Assembly (NCBI RefSeq): GCF_958450345.1
Contig: NC_088784.1
Span: 63,163,247 to 63,227,246 of the forward strand
Length of the DNA: 64,000 nucleotides
Source of the DNA: Calliphora vicina
Lineage: Eukaryota; Arthropoda; Insecta; Diptera; Calliphoridae
Direction: 5' to 3'
Positions 46,161 to 56,554 of the stretch are shown here, piece after piece. The notes beneath the pieces were generated by a model. It was not told the DNA's origin. It was given only the letters and a program-made list of their open reading frames with translations, and searched no databases. How positions within the stretch are numbered: position 1 is the stretch's first letter; every line of letters starts with the position of its first letter. Both the position numbers and the translations under genes were made by a program.

Positions 46161-46917
46161 TATATTTCTTTTAGCTTTATTTTGATTTAGAATTTCTTTA
46201 GCTGAAACTTTTCGTAATCCATTTGATTTTGCTGAAGGAGAATCTGAATTAGTATCAAGCTTATATTCGTCTAAAAGTAAGTGGAACTGGAATGTAGACA
46301 ATTGGCAACAATATGCATTAAAGGGTTAAGGACAAAGATAGCTCACAGACAACGGTAGCTTAAAGATAATTTTGAAGGTAAAAAAATGTTTTTTTATAAT
46401 GATATTTTCAGTTATTTCGGTAATTTTAGCGGTAACGTTAGTAAAGCTTTTAAGATTTAAGCGACAATGGTAGCTTTGTGCAGTATATTCCTACAATTAT
46501 CATCAATAAGATGTTTCAAATTTTATCAAATCTGTAATTTATTAGAGTTTATGCTGCAGTTTCATGGAAATATGTATTGTTTTATAAACCTTTTATTAAA
46601 CGAATAAAAAGAAATAATTTTTTAAACAAAAAACTGCATATATTACATTATTGAGTAATAGTATTAGAAACTGAAATTTCTTTAATAAATTAAAAAAAAT
46701 ATTTTCTTCATAAATTTGTTTTTATTAAAAAAAAATAATAATTAAATTAAAAAATAAAAATGTAAGTAAAAAAGTAAAATTTAACAATAATTTTTAAAGC
46801 AAGTTTAAAAAATTCTTATAGGATAAATCCTGAATATATAATACTATATTGAAAATCGTGTCATGGACTCATTATTTTTAGGAAATGCATAATATACTAC
46901 TCTCTCAACTACACATT

Positions 46918-47187
46918 TTATTGGGGAGCATTAACAAAGGCACCAGCAAACAATATGTTCTTCTTGTTCCAAATCATATACAAGAAAGGACGATCGGCTT
47001 GGAATTGTAAAGGTAACATCATCATTCTGGTCATCATAATCATGCTAGTGGCAGCAGCTGCCTCACAACCCTCCTCATTGACCTCAATGCAGGCCTTGTG
47101 GAAAACATTAGATACGTAAAGATCTTCGGCAGATTCTAACATATTGCTGAAATTGGCCTCGTTGTTAAAAGCTTTAGTAATGCCAAA
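46918..47187 (-). CDS. Serpin alternative C-terminal exon A (P1 Arg, Met-rich loop)
   Basis: 89 codons plus stop, entered through TTTTGCAG|TTT in phase 0. It begins FGITKAFNNEANFSNMLESA, continues with LYVSNVFHKACIEVNEEG and the hinge EEGCEAAAATS, and ends DRPFLYMIWNKKNILFAGAF. Counting from P17, P1 is Arg in MMTR|MMML, pointing to a trypsin-like protease target. P14 is Cys rather than the usual Thr or Ser, a small residue still compatible with loop insertion. Joined to the shared exon it gives 375 residues, the normal serpin length. It is the exon nearer the shared body; exon B lies about 2.5 kb further downstream, so the choice is between alternative splice acceptors with separate 3' ends. 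Confidence 0.9.
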   Translation of the reverse strand, partial: FGITKAFNNEANFSNMLESAEDLYVSNVFHKACIEVNEEGCEAAAATSMIMMTRMMMLPLQFQADRPFLYMIWNKKNILFAGAFVNAPQ

Positions 47188-48453
47188 CTGCAAAAGATCA
47201 TGAAATGAGAAAAACAATTTTGTAATTTTGATTTGATTGTTATCGATATGTTCGAAAGTGTTTTTTTGTTTATATTAAATTATTATTATTCAGGTTATAT
47301 AAATAAAAAAGTGTACATTATCAATAACCCACCTTCCATAGATTAGTTAATATAAATAAATATGTGTGTAATAACATTTAAATGGTGCTACTGGTATCAT
47401 TTTTTAGTTCTTTTCTTTTTTTTGTATAACATGTTTGTTCTAAACTGTTATTTTTTATAAGAATTTATGATTAGATATTGCAGTCACTACGTGTTCAAAT
47501 TGAATCATTTTCTTTTAATTTTATAGATGACATAAATTTGTATAGCCATTTTTTAATAAAATTTGCTAGAATTATTGGAATCAAATTTAAATGCATTTAC
47601 AATGCAAAACCAAATATTAGTTTTACATTTTTCTAATCAGGGCAAGTTTAAATAGGCAAATATTTTAATTATGCAAGCAAAAGCGGCAGAATATGAAAAA
47701 AATCAAAAATAGAGTTAAAATTGATTGTAATAAAGATTTGTTTACAAAGAACAATAAATTATTTTTCCACTTTCCAAAATGAAATTACATACATATATTT
47801 ATTTATTACATAAAGGAAGAATTTATTTTTCATTACGAATAAGCGAAATAAACATAAATAAAATCTTTGTGTCATGGAGGGTTTAATTTCCAGAAAATAA
47901 TGACGTGAACTAACTTCAGTAAATTGTTGACGCATTTCTTTACTCTTGGTTGAAAGAAATGTTTGAGTTAGCTAATGACCTTCTAGCTTCTTTTGTATGT
48001 AAATTAACATAAGGGAAAGTTAGCAGCACGGTAGTAAGCATATTAATATTGAATAAGGCTCATGGTTGTTTAATGGTGTATACAAATTTAGCTTACGGAA
48101 AGAGGAAGGTACTGTGTAAGTCAAAAACTAAGCAAAGTTAACTTGTATATATACATATATAATTGTGCCAAAAGTTATATATTTCCATACTTTAAAATAA
48201 ATCTGAGAAACAAGTAACTTTTTTATGTGATTGCAAACTATAGTGAAATATTAATCTAAGTTGCAAACCAGCAATAAAATTGATTAAAATTTCAGATATT
48301 TCTGAAGATTTTTTAAATTTAGAAAAATAAGTTGAACAAATTTGTACATATATATTGAGGTAAAAATGCAAAAATCCAGATTTTGTTTGTAACAAATTTT
48401 AAACTACTATGTACCAAACTAATTAACTAATAATAAACAGCTTTCAAACTTAC
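47188..48453 (-). other. Serpin intron between shared exon and exon A
   Basis: AT-rich, bounded by a donor GAG|GTAAGT and an acceptor TTTTGCAG. I looked for a further reactive-loop exon (a hinge EEG followed by a PF-YMIW-type strand) and saw none. If the intron is retained, translation adds VSLKAVYY and stops, giving a serpin without a reactive loop. Confidence 0.6.
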
Positions 48454-49311
48454 CTCTTTCAAAACCTTGCACAATTCCACACTATAGTCCACTTTGAATT
48501 TGGGGAATTTCACCACAACCTCTTCGGTATTCATTTTGTCAGCCAAATCAACCAAATTAATGCCTTGCAATTTTTCGGCCAAATCTTTTAAACCCTCACG
48601 TTCGTTGGGCAACAAAACGAACATACTTAAATCGGAGTCTTTGTAGGGCATTTCCAAGGCTTGACAATTCAATTCCTCAAAGAAGCCGTAACCAAATTTG
48701 GCCTTTTGATTCATATAGTTAACCTTAACCGATTGTTCTTCGGCAATCCAAAAATCATCTTCTTCTGTGTGAGCTTCATCGAATTTCTTTTCCCAATCGC
48801 CCTTGAAGTGCATTGCATTCAAGAGTATCAAACGAGTGAGGGCATTAAAACAACCGGGCTCTACGAGATTTGTAATTTTGCCCGCTGTTTGATCTTCCAC
48901 CCAGGAATTAACAGCTTGGGCAGCTGCCTCACTTTCGCCGAAATTTATTTCCTCTGCTTCGGCATGATAGTTTTCTTTGGTGGCAGTAGCATATTCGACC
49001 TTGAGACTTTTGCCCTCTTGTACGTAAATCTTGTTGGCGATTTTCAACAGCTCACTATTCTTGTACTTTTCCAAAACAAATTGGAAGGTTTCAGCCACTT
49101 CTGGGGGGAAGTTTGAGACATACTTCATGGCGGTGGCAATTTCATCGGCGGTTTCTCCTTCGGCACCGGCAAAAGCCAAAGCTAAACAGGTCTGTATAGA
49201 AAATGGAGAAAACACGATATTTTCTTTAACACCACCAGCAGCCAACTTTTTGAAAAGTTCCACAGTAAATTGAGCACCACCACGAGCGAATTCTAAATTA
49301 AAATCGAACAT
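48454..49311 (-). CDS. Serpin, shared N-terminal exon (alternatively spliced inhibitor)
   Basis: 286 codons, from MFDFNLEFARGGAQFTVELF to the end of KFPKFKVDYSVELCKVLKE, in one exon ending at a phase-0 donor. It contains the serpin core: NIVFSPFSIQTCLALAFAGA (helix B), GETADEIATAM, the VNSWVEDQTAGKI segment, LILLNAMHFKGDWEKKF, and MPYKDSDLSMFVLLPNE. Serpins trap target proteases by inserting their cleaved reactive loop into a beta sheet. The loop itself is absent here and is provided by exon A or B. The chosen start has AAAATG context and gives no signal peptide, so this form should be intracellular; an in-frame ATG at 49410 would add 33 residues without a convincing signal sequence. The organisation resembles Drosophila Spn42Da (Serpin 4), known for alternative loop exons, but orthology is inferred. 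Confidence 0.9.
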
Positions 49312-49419
49312 TTTGATTTGATTTTGTTTTTCACTTGTCACTTCAAAAAAATATAAATTGTGTATTGTAGCACAAAGATTTATAACTTGAAAACAACTTT
49401 CCTTGACCACAGTCTGTTA

Positions 49420-50660
49420 TGGAATGTTTCAAAAAACCAACTAGAGCCACAACAAATAGTACATGTTTTTAACGCCTTCAATTTTCGGTTTCTCACCGCC
49501 TAATACACACAAATGACTCACGCATTGTTTATCTACAATTCCACAAATTGTACTACAATTCGTCGGTCTCTGCCGTTATCAGCGGCTACGTTACCGCATT
49601 CCCAAATATATTTTTGTTTTTCTTGTTTTGTTTTTATCTCTGCTTCATTTATTACCTTTTCTGTTGACTTTGTTAATTGCTTTTGACATGGGGGGAAATA
49701 CAAGGGCAGTTTGTGTAAATATATATTTTTATTGTTTTTTCTTTTAATTTCTCATTTACCTTTTTTGTTTGTTTGTAGTCTCATTAATTTTCGTTAGAAT
49801 CAATTTGTTTAAACATATTTAGTATTAGTTCAAATTTGATTTTCCATAATATATTGACTTTTGCCCATCATATTAATAATTTATTTAAAAATAGCAAATT
49901 GCTTAAACATCGAGTGCTGCACATGCAATTTGTTAATAATTTATTACGAAATTTGTTTGTTTACATTTTTGTTTATTTTTTTGTTTTGTTTTGAAATGTT
50001 ACAGCTGTTGGCAGCTAGTGATGACAGAAGTTATATTTCTTGTTAAGAAATGTTATCGATATATTTATATAAAATGTATAAGAAATTTTAGCGACAAATT
50101 AAAACAAAATATTTAAATAAATCAAGATGCCTGTAATAGTTTATATTATTCTAAAATTGTCTAATTTGGTAGCTCGTGATCGATTGAACATATTTTAATG
50201 AAATTTCATATAGTCAGTACTGAGGTGTTTTTGAGCTGATTTGTATTTAAATAGGCTCGCGTTTGGAATGCGAGCTAGTGGGTGATTTACTTAAATATAC
50301 CAAAATTTAATAAGCTATTACTCCGTTTATACGCAAGGCTTATTCATAAATAAAAATTTCCCGTATAAACAGTGAATTAATTTTTTATTTGCAAATAGCT
50401 AACTCACGAAAACAATTCCTGATTAACGACACTATTTGCAAATCAGATTTTAAACATTGCCATATTTTTTAACGTTTTTTTAGTTTTTCTTTCGTTTTTT
50501 TAAACATTTCATTGCGTTTTTGCATTAATTGAATTGTAAGACAAACAAGAATTTTTAATTCTTTCATTTTTGCATTTAAAAAAATAAGAATTTTCCGTAA
50601 CCAAAGTGACATATAAACAGAGAGTTAGTTAATTACGAATTATTTTTTTTGCGAATAGGC
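49420..50660. other. Serpin upstream region; no recognisable gene
   Basis: AT-rich. It should contain the serpin promoter and any upstream alternative first exons; 49480-49600 is less AT-rich and is the likeliest promoter-proximal part, but I cannot define a TATA box or start site. Confidence 0.3.
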
Positions 50661-50671
50661 TACGTATAAAC

Positions 50672-51503
50672 TAAAGATGCTAATCGGGACTGATTCTTGA
50701 AAATCCCGGGGATCGGGATTTGGTAAAGAATCCCGAAATCCCGACCCGGGGTTTCGGGAAATCTAAAATCCCGAAAATTATAAGAAAGAAATGTACATAA
50801 TTATGTCTTTACAATTGAAAGTTCATTTTTTATTTAGCAATTAATTTTTATTAGACACTAAAAAGCATACTACTGCATCTATGGTTTCGTCTGGCATTCT
50901 GGAACGAATTTTATTTCCGACATATGCTGCTGCCGAAAAACATCTTTCATATTGACAAAACCGTTTGCAAATACTTATAACAAATCTGCAAGTATTTTCC
51001 TCTTGTTCCTTCAGAAATAAAGTGATTTATTTCTTTTGCAATTTGCAAATCTACATTATAACTTGGTTTCGTTATTGTTATTTGGGTTTTTACATTTATT
51101 AATAATATCTTTTAGCCTTTGAGATAAAATCAATTTCGCTTGAAGAGGATTCAAATTGAGTTTTGTTAGATAACTTACAAAAAAAGGTGAAGAATTGATT
51201 TTCTAGAGCCCCACTCAAGGAAAACCAAAAATACCGATTTCCTTTATTAACTTTATTGTAGCAGGAGTTGAGCTTAACAACTTTTCTGAATATCACTTTG
51301 CGATATTCGGGCATGTAGCATGTCAAAATGAATGAAAAAGGCACACAAAAATGACAAATTCCTCTATTTATTTATGAAAAACGGGATTTGGAAGATCCCG
51401 AAAACCCCGGGATTTAAAATTAAAAAATCCCGGGCTTCAAGGTTTAAGAAATCCCGAAAACCCCGGGATTTTCGGGAACGGGATTCCCCGTTTGGCATCT
51501 CTA
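50672..51503 (-). mobile_element. hAT element derivative with transposase C-terminal remnant and exact 8-bp target duplication
   Basis: Ends TAAAGATGCTAAT and TTTGGCATCTCTA are imperfect inverted copies, flanked on both sides by GTATAAAC (50664-50671 and 51504-51511). Subterminal repeats are built from AATCCCGGGATT and ATCCCGAAATCCCGA words, as in the MITE at 31352-32008. On the minus strand between 51110 and 50870 the sequence keeps a decayed hAT dimerisation region: a (N)MKDVFRQQHM-like segment in place of the usual CFSAAxYV, followed by an EIKFVPECQTKP-like segment in place of KIRSRMPDET. So it is an internally deleted copy of an autonomous hAT. It is 832 bp. Confidence 0.88.
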
Positions 51504-51514
51504 GTATAAACGTA

Positions 51515-53090
51515 GTATATTCGACGAATAACGTCTGAAAAATCAAAATTTTTTAACATATTTTTCCCCTTTTAGGAATTTCAGTATTTAAGTGCAGACA
51601 ATGGCTATTGTTATCAATCGATCGATTATTAGTTCCAAAATATCGATATCTTAATCTGTTCTAATTTTATATTAATTCGAATTTAAAATTTATCTTCACA
51701 AAAAATCATAAAATTTCAAGTTTCTTTAAAATGTTATTCCTCATTCCTAAGGTTTTTAATAATATTAATTTTTCAGCTATGGTTTCTTCTCAAAGTTTCT
51801 TGGAATAACACATAGAACAAGAATCGTGGTGCACCTTTGTCGCAACGTTAAAACCGTTAAATTCAAATTGATAGTGTAATTTTGGAACAATAAAAAGTTT
51901 CCAGACCACTGTGCGTAATATAGTTTCATAATGTTGTCTTTGGTTCACTATCTTAATTTTACCATATTATTGGAATATCTGATGAAAGATATGTTTCGAT
52001 AATATTGAATTACGCCTTCAACTTGGATACTACCATGTCGAGCTAAGATGAACATGAGGACATCTGCGGGAATGAAAACGCTAACGAATGTGCTGTAAAC
52101 AGGTCGTCCTTGGACGAATCTGTTTCGCGCATCGCCATTCACATCACTTTGGTTGCGATAATGAATATTATTGATGAATGGGCACTCAAAGAGTTTGTTG
52201 AAACAAACAGCACTCGTTAGAAAATTAGATTTCTTAATTTCAGTTTGTTTTTTTTTCTCAACATTAAATTAAATTTTTTTTAATTTCAATTTGTGTTTTC
52301 TTAGTATTAATTTGGTCAGTTTCACTTTATGCAAAAGTCTACAAAACAAACAAAACATTCAATATCAAATTTAAATCTGTTGATTTTGATTGTTCTGCAA
52401 CTATGACTGCATTGTATTTCTTATATTTTAAGTTTTTAACGGTTGTTTCACATCCCACTAATTTTTCATCTGGCAATACTGCTATCGATAACTGTTGAGA
52501 ATTCGAATTTATGACACACCCTGTGATGGAAAAACTACACAACAAATAACAGCTGTTGACTTCAAGTGAACTACTAAAATAAAAAGAAAAAGAACCTCAG
52601 AAAATGAATAACTTTTATTTGATAATCTTTTTATTTGCTAAAACTAAGTAATACAATTAATATTGTGAAGTACAGTAAGTTATAATAAAGATTTTAGTGA
52701 CAACAAAGAAACCATTGTGGCAAACGAAAAATTATTTATAAATAAAAAAGTAAAGAGTAAATTATTAAAATGCAACGCAAAAGAAGAAAATTTGTCTAGG
52801 TAACTTTGAATGAAGGTGGTGATTTGACTTTGTTCATAAATGGAATGTGAACATAAAGTGTATTTAATAATGTTACCCCAATTAATTAATAATAAAAACA
52901 AAACAAAATAATTCTTGTGCAAAAAACATTAATTAGATAAGAGCTAATTTAGATTAACGCTGAGGAATTGAAAAATTCCCACAAGTTAGACATAAAAGCA
53001 ATCACTGTAACAACAACAATACAAGTTCCAACTATAAAAATCGTCCAATTTTTGCCAGATTTATTCAACGAAAAACGCCACATCCTCAAC
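51515..53090. other. No recognisable gene; upstream region of the Rab-like gene
   Basis: AT-rich. The last few hundred bases should contain the promoter and 5' UTR of the Rab-like gene. The frame of the first Rab exon stays open upstream to about 52968 but without an ATG, so it adds nothing to the protein. 51950-52150 is somewhat less AT-rich, nature unknown. Confidence 0.35.
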
Positions 53091-53133
53091 ATGAGAGGTA
53101 TTGAGGGTAAAGTCGTTATTTTAGGATCTAGGG
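53091..53133 (+). CDS. Rab-family GTPase, exon 1
   Basis: Begins at an ATG in CTCAACATGAG and encodes MRGIEGKVVILGSR plus the first base of the next Gly codon, then a donor G|GTAAGT. Joined to exon 2 (61397-61524) it gives GKVVILGSRGVGKTCLV, whose GSRGVGKT is the P-loop (G1) that binds the phosphates of GTP. The intron falls inside the P-loop, in phase 1. The 8.3 kb intron contains a dead Tc1/mariner element, a hAT element, a duplicated hAT segment and a Jockey fragment. The subgroup is not certain; see exon 2. Confidence 0.85.
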
Positions 53134-53139
53134 GTAAGT

Positions 53140-53870
53140 CAATGTATTCATTATCAATTAATATCAATTTCATTTAAGTAGGTAATTTGTTATTAATTGA
53201 TCTTTATTCATTCATAAAGACCTCGAAAGACATTAATTTAATTTAGCTTGTTTATATATATATATTCTGTTGTTATCACAACAATACTATTTTCATGGGT
53301 TTTTGTCATAGAAATCGATAAGCAACCTTTAGAGAGGTTGTGTGTGGTGTCTTTTTGTGTTTTTGTTGGCCTGGCCTGACTGTGGCGGTAACCTTGAGGA
53401 ATTCACTCATGTTTCTTATATTTTGTTTCCATTTGCAAGGCATAGGCATTTTTGCTGTTAATTTTTTTTAATTCATTGCAATCTTTTGTAAGCATGCACT
53501 TTGTGGGGGGTATTTTTTTGTTATCGTAGAAAAAACCTTTTTACCCTACTTATAACTGATAAGTACGTTGAGTTTGTTTGTATTGTCTGTATCGAAATGG
53601 TGAGTAAGAATATTTGGTGTAAATAAACGAATACTGTCATCGAGCATTAGTTTTTGTTTTTGGCAAAAAATTAATAAGAATTATCCTGTCAGTTTGTTAA
53701 ATTATTCGAAAATATAAAAAAAATATGAGACCTGGAACCGAATTACCACATTTGTGATGTAATAATTTCTTGCTCTATATCGAATAGAATAATCTCAAAT
53801 AAGAAAATTACGCTTAAAATCGGACATGACCTGAGATACCTTGCCTGTGTTCTTTATTTTTTTTTTTTAC
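53140..53870. other. Intron 1 of the Rab-like gene, 5' part
   Basis: AT-rich intronic DNA. No coding or repeat signal beyond short TA tracts (53255-53268) was recognised. Confidence 0.4.
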
Positions 53871-54570
53871 AAGAGCCCAATACTTTTTCACAGGTCGAAG
53901 TTCTGGGCAGTTGCGTGGATTTGCCTACCGTGGAACAAAATTGACATTATTGTTTGAATAACACTCAAGTGCCATTTTTCCATAGAGTCATGAAGTCAAA
54001 TAGGGCCAGAAATATGAAGGCGTTTTATGCTGTTTTAAGAAAGGCAAATACCGTTTTTTTTTGTAGACCCTCCGTAATATATTTCTGTGTTTATCTTGCC
54101 TGATGTCACAAATAATTGGTTTATTTTGCCACAACTGGAAATGGCTTGCCACACAAGAAACTTCTTGGGGAATTTTGTTTGTTTTTTGTGCGGTATTATT
54201 CTTGAGCATTACCTCGTCAATCAGCCACATAAATATGTTGACACGGAATTTGTGAAAAGTCTGCTATTACAAGACAATTTTTTAATAAAATTTTACCTCA
54301 ATTTATTCGCTAGTTCTTTTTTCTTTGCGATCTGGAACTTTCTGAACTTTATACGACTTCAATCCAAAATTAGCTTTGAATGTGCGCACAAAGTATCAGA
54401 GCATTTAATAGATAGAAGTGTTCGGTGCTCTTCGAAAGAGTTGTTCGATTCTTTTGCCTTACCAATATCTTTTAGGCCTTTTTTCTTCCTGATTCTGGTT
54501 TCCTTTCAATGTAGTCTTTCTTATACTGTTTAATGGCTTTTGATAGAGTGTGACAATGAACCTTCAGATC
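53870..54570 (-). mobile_element. Dead Tc1/mariner-type transposase gene in Rab intron
   Basis: On the minus strand, from about 54570 downward, the frames give a helix-turn-helix like KDLKVHCHTLSKAIKQYKKD, then basic ERKPESGRKKGLKDIGKAKE, then KFLVWQAISSCGKIN (54165), FLKQHKTPSYFWPYLTS (54040), and a decayed version of the NNVNFVPK...CPELRPIEKYWA end (near 53930). The WPxLxS and RPIEKYW-like motifs carry the second and third catalytic acidic residues of this Tc1-related family; Asp has become Tyr in FWPYLTS. Several frameshifts and stops. Ends not found. Confidence 0.75.
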
Positions 54571-54739
54571 TTTTGCTATTTTTTTGAAAGTCTATATTGG
54601 TTTTTTTTGGTAAGTTTAAAATATTTGTTCATGTACTTTTTTTCGGTGACAATTTTGACCGTACAGTTGAAAAATTATGATTTAAAAAAGATTATATCTG
54701 ACATATTTTTTAAAGCTAACGTTTTTAATTACAGTTTTT

Positions 54740-55165
54740 TTCAAATTTGAAAATTATTTCAGATATTCAACTTATACTTTGGACCAAAGTATACCCTTTG
54801 GACCATAGGGTAACATAAGTCTGTTGTCAAAAACCTAACTCTTGCAACAACAAAATACATGCTAGTCAATGTATTTTGTTGTTGTATCAAACATATAATT
54901 TGTTGTATTTTTGTTTGACAAATCGGAGTGTCTCATCTCTATGTATAATTCTCTATGATTTGTACTATCCTCCCTAAATAAAGTATTACGTGTTCAATTC
55001 CATATTTTTCAAATTTGTCTCCAGAATTTTGAAATTCCAAAATTATTTCAGATATTCGACTTATACAGTCGCATTTAAGACCATTTGGTCAACCCTCCTT
55101 ATGTAGTGTGTCATGTGTATATTTCCATATTTATCCAAATTCTTCTCCAGAATTTTTATCCTAAT
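54740..55165. repeat. Local direct and inverted duplications in Rab intron
   Basis: AAATTATTTCAGATATTC is present near 54748 and 55041, and TTCCATATTTxTCxAAATT.xTCTCCAGAATTTT near 54999 and 55121, showing short direct duplications. AAAATACAT near 54851 and ATGTATTTTG near 54879 form a hairpin around TGTTGTTG words. Probably remnants of a small element; its nature is unknown. Confidence 0.45.
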
Positions 55166-55604
55166 CATGACTTTATTTCAACCATGGTACAATCAGTTAC
55201 CAGGTACAATTATTAGAGAGAGTTTCCAATGTTCACCCCTAAAACGTCAAACTATGTATTTAATCACTTAACTTTTTTTAATTTGTTACCGCGATATTTT
55301 TTAAATTTGTTACGTTTTAACTGAAATTATACACACTTATTAAAAAATATAGTTTTTCTTCAATTGTTAGTAAATTTTTGTAATAAAAATTTAAATTCAA
55401 TTATTTCTTTTTGGCATTTCCTTTTTATATTTTTTAATTTTCTTTTGTTTGACGTTATAGGGAATGTATAATTGAGAACATACTTTCTAATAATTGTACC
55501 TTGCTAATTCTACAATGATTTCAACATTCTCTATGTTCCATTCAATATTAATATAAATACAATTTTTGGAATATTTTTTTTATTTTTTATATGTATGTAT
55601 GTAT

Positions 55605-56441
55605 CAGAGCTGTAAATGAATCATTCTTTTTGATTTTAAAGAATTAGCAATTCAGAATAATCTCTGTTCATTTGAATTGAATTGATTTTCAATTAATTCA
55701 ATTGAATTAGAAAAAAGAATTAGCAATTCAAATGAATGAATCAAAAATGAGTTGCAATCAATCAAATTCAAGAGCAGATCTCTAGGGCGAATGAACAATT
55801 TTTCCTACCAAAATGAAAATATCCAGTACAAAAATTGAAAAGCCTTGTCCTGTATCCGCGCCTGATTAATGAAAACATGGTGTTTGGAGTTTGTTTCTTC
55901 AAGAAGAACTTATTTTTATTTTGAAATACGCTGAACGACAAAACACATTTAATATTCAAGAAGCAATTAATAATTTTTGAAATTTTTTGACCCACGACCA
56001 CAACCACCCAACGACAAACTTTTTGCTAATATTTATGTTATATTTATTTCAAAAAAATAAAACTATCTTCCACAAATAATCAAAAATCAGGAAAAATAAC
56101 AATGTATGTAGTTCAAAACACAATTGTGTTTCTTAAATATGCGCATTAAATTTAAAGAAAGCCATTTTAACCGTCGGATAATTATGCAGCATACTTAATG
56201 ACTTTGAAGAATCTGCTAAATATGCTGCGAATTCCGCTTCGGAGTTGGAAATGAATTGCTAATTATTTTTTCTAATTCATTTGAATTAATTCAAAATCAA
56301 TTCAATTCATTTGAATTGGAAACGAATTGCAATTTATTTTTACCAAATTCATTTGTATTGACACAAATTTTATTCAATTCATTTTTTTGTGTGAATGATT
56401 CGCGAATTAATTCAAAAATGAATGATTCATATACAGCTCTA
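55605..56441. mobile_element. hAT-type element with exact 8-bp target duplication
   Basis: Ends CAGAGCTGTAAATGAATCAT and ATGATTCATATACAGCTCTA are inverted copies. GTATGTAT flanks both sides exactly (55597-55604 and 56442-56449), the 8-bp duplication of hAT elements (it lies in a GTAT-rich run, which weakens this slightly). Subterminal regions are full of ATTCAATTGAATT-like words in both orientations. The 837-bp body is non-coding; the minus-strand frame beginning MVVVVG over the centre has no recognised homology. Confidence 0.8.
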
Positions 56442-56554
56442 GTATGTATATCTGAAATTATTTCAGAAATAATGTTCAGACGAATTTTTTTTATTGTAAT
56501 TCAAGTATCAGACGGTTGAGTGATTAACAGTGCTCTGTTGATTGAAACATGAGC

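Noticed and set aside
48661..49273. Open frames on the plus strand opposite the serpin exon
   Set aside because: They are shadows of the real minus-strand serpin exon.
49312..49410. Upstream ATG adding 33 residues to the serpin
   Set aside because: The extension lacks a convincing signal peptide or family similarity, and the ATG at 49311 has a better context and gives the usual serpin N terminus.
54087..54533. 148-codon plus-strand frame
   Set aside because: It is antisense to the dead Tc1/mariner transposase read on the minus strand.
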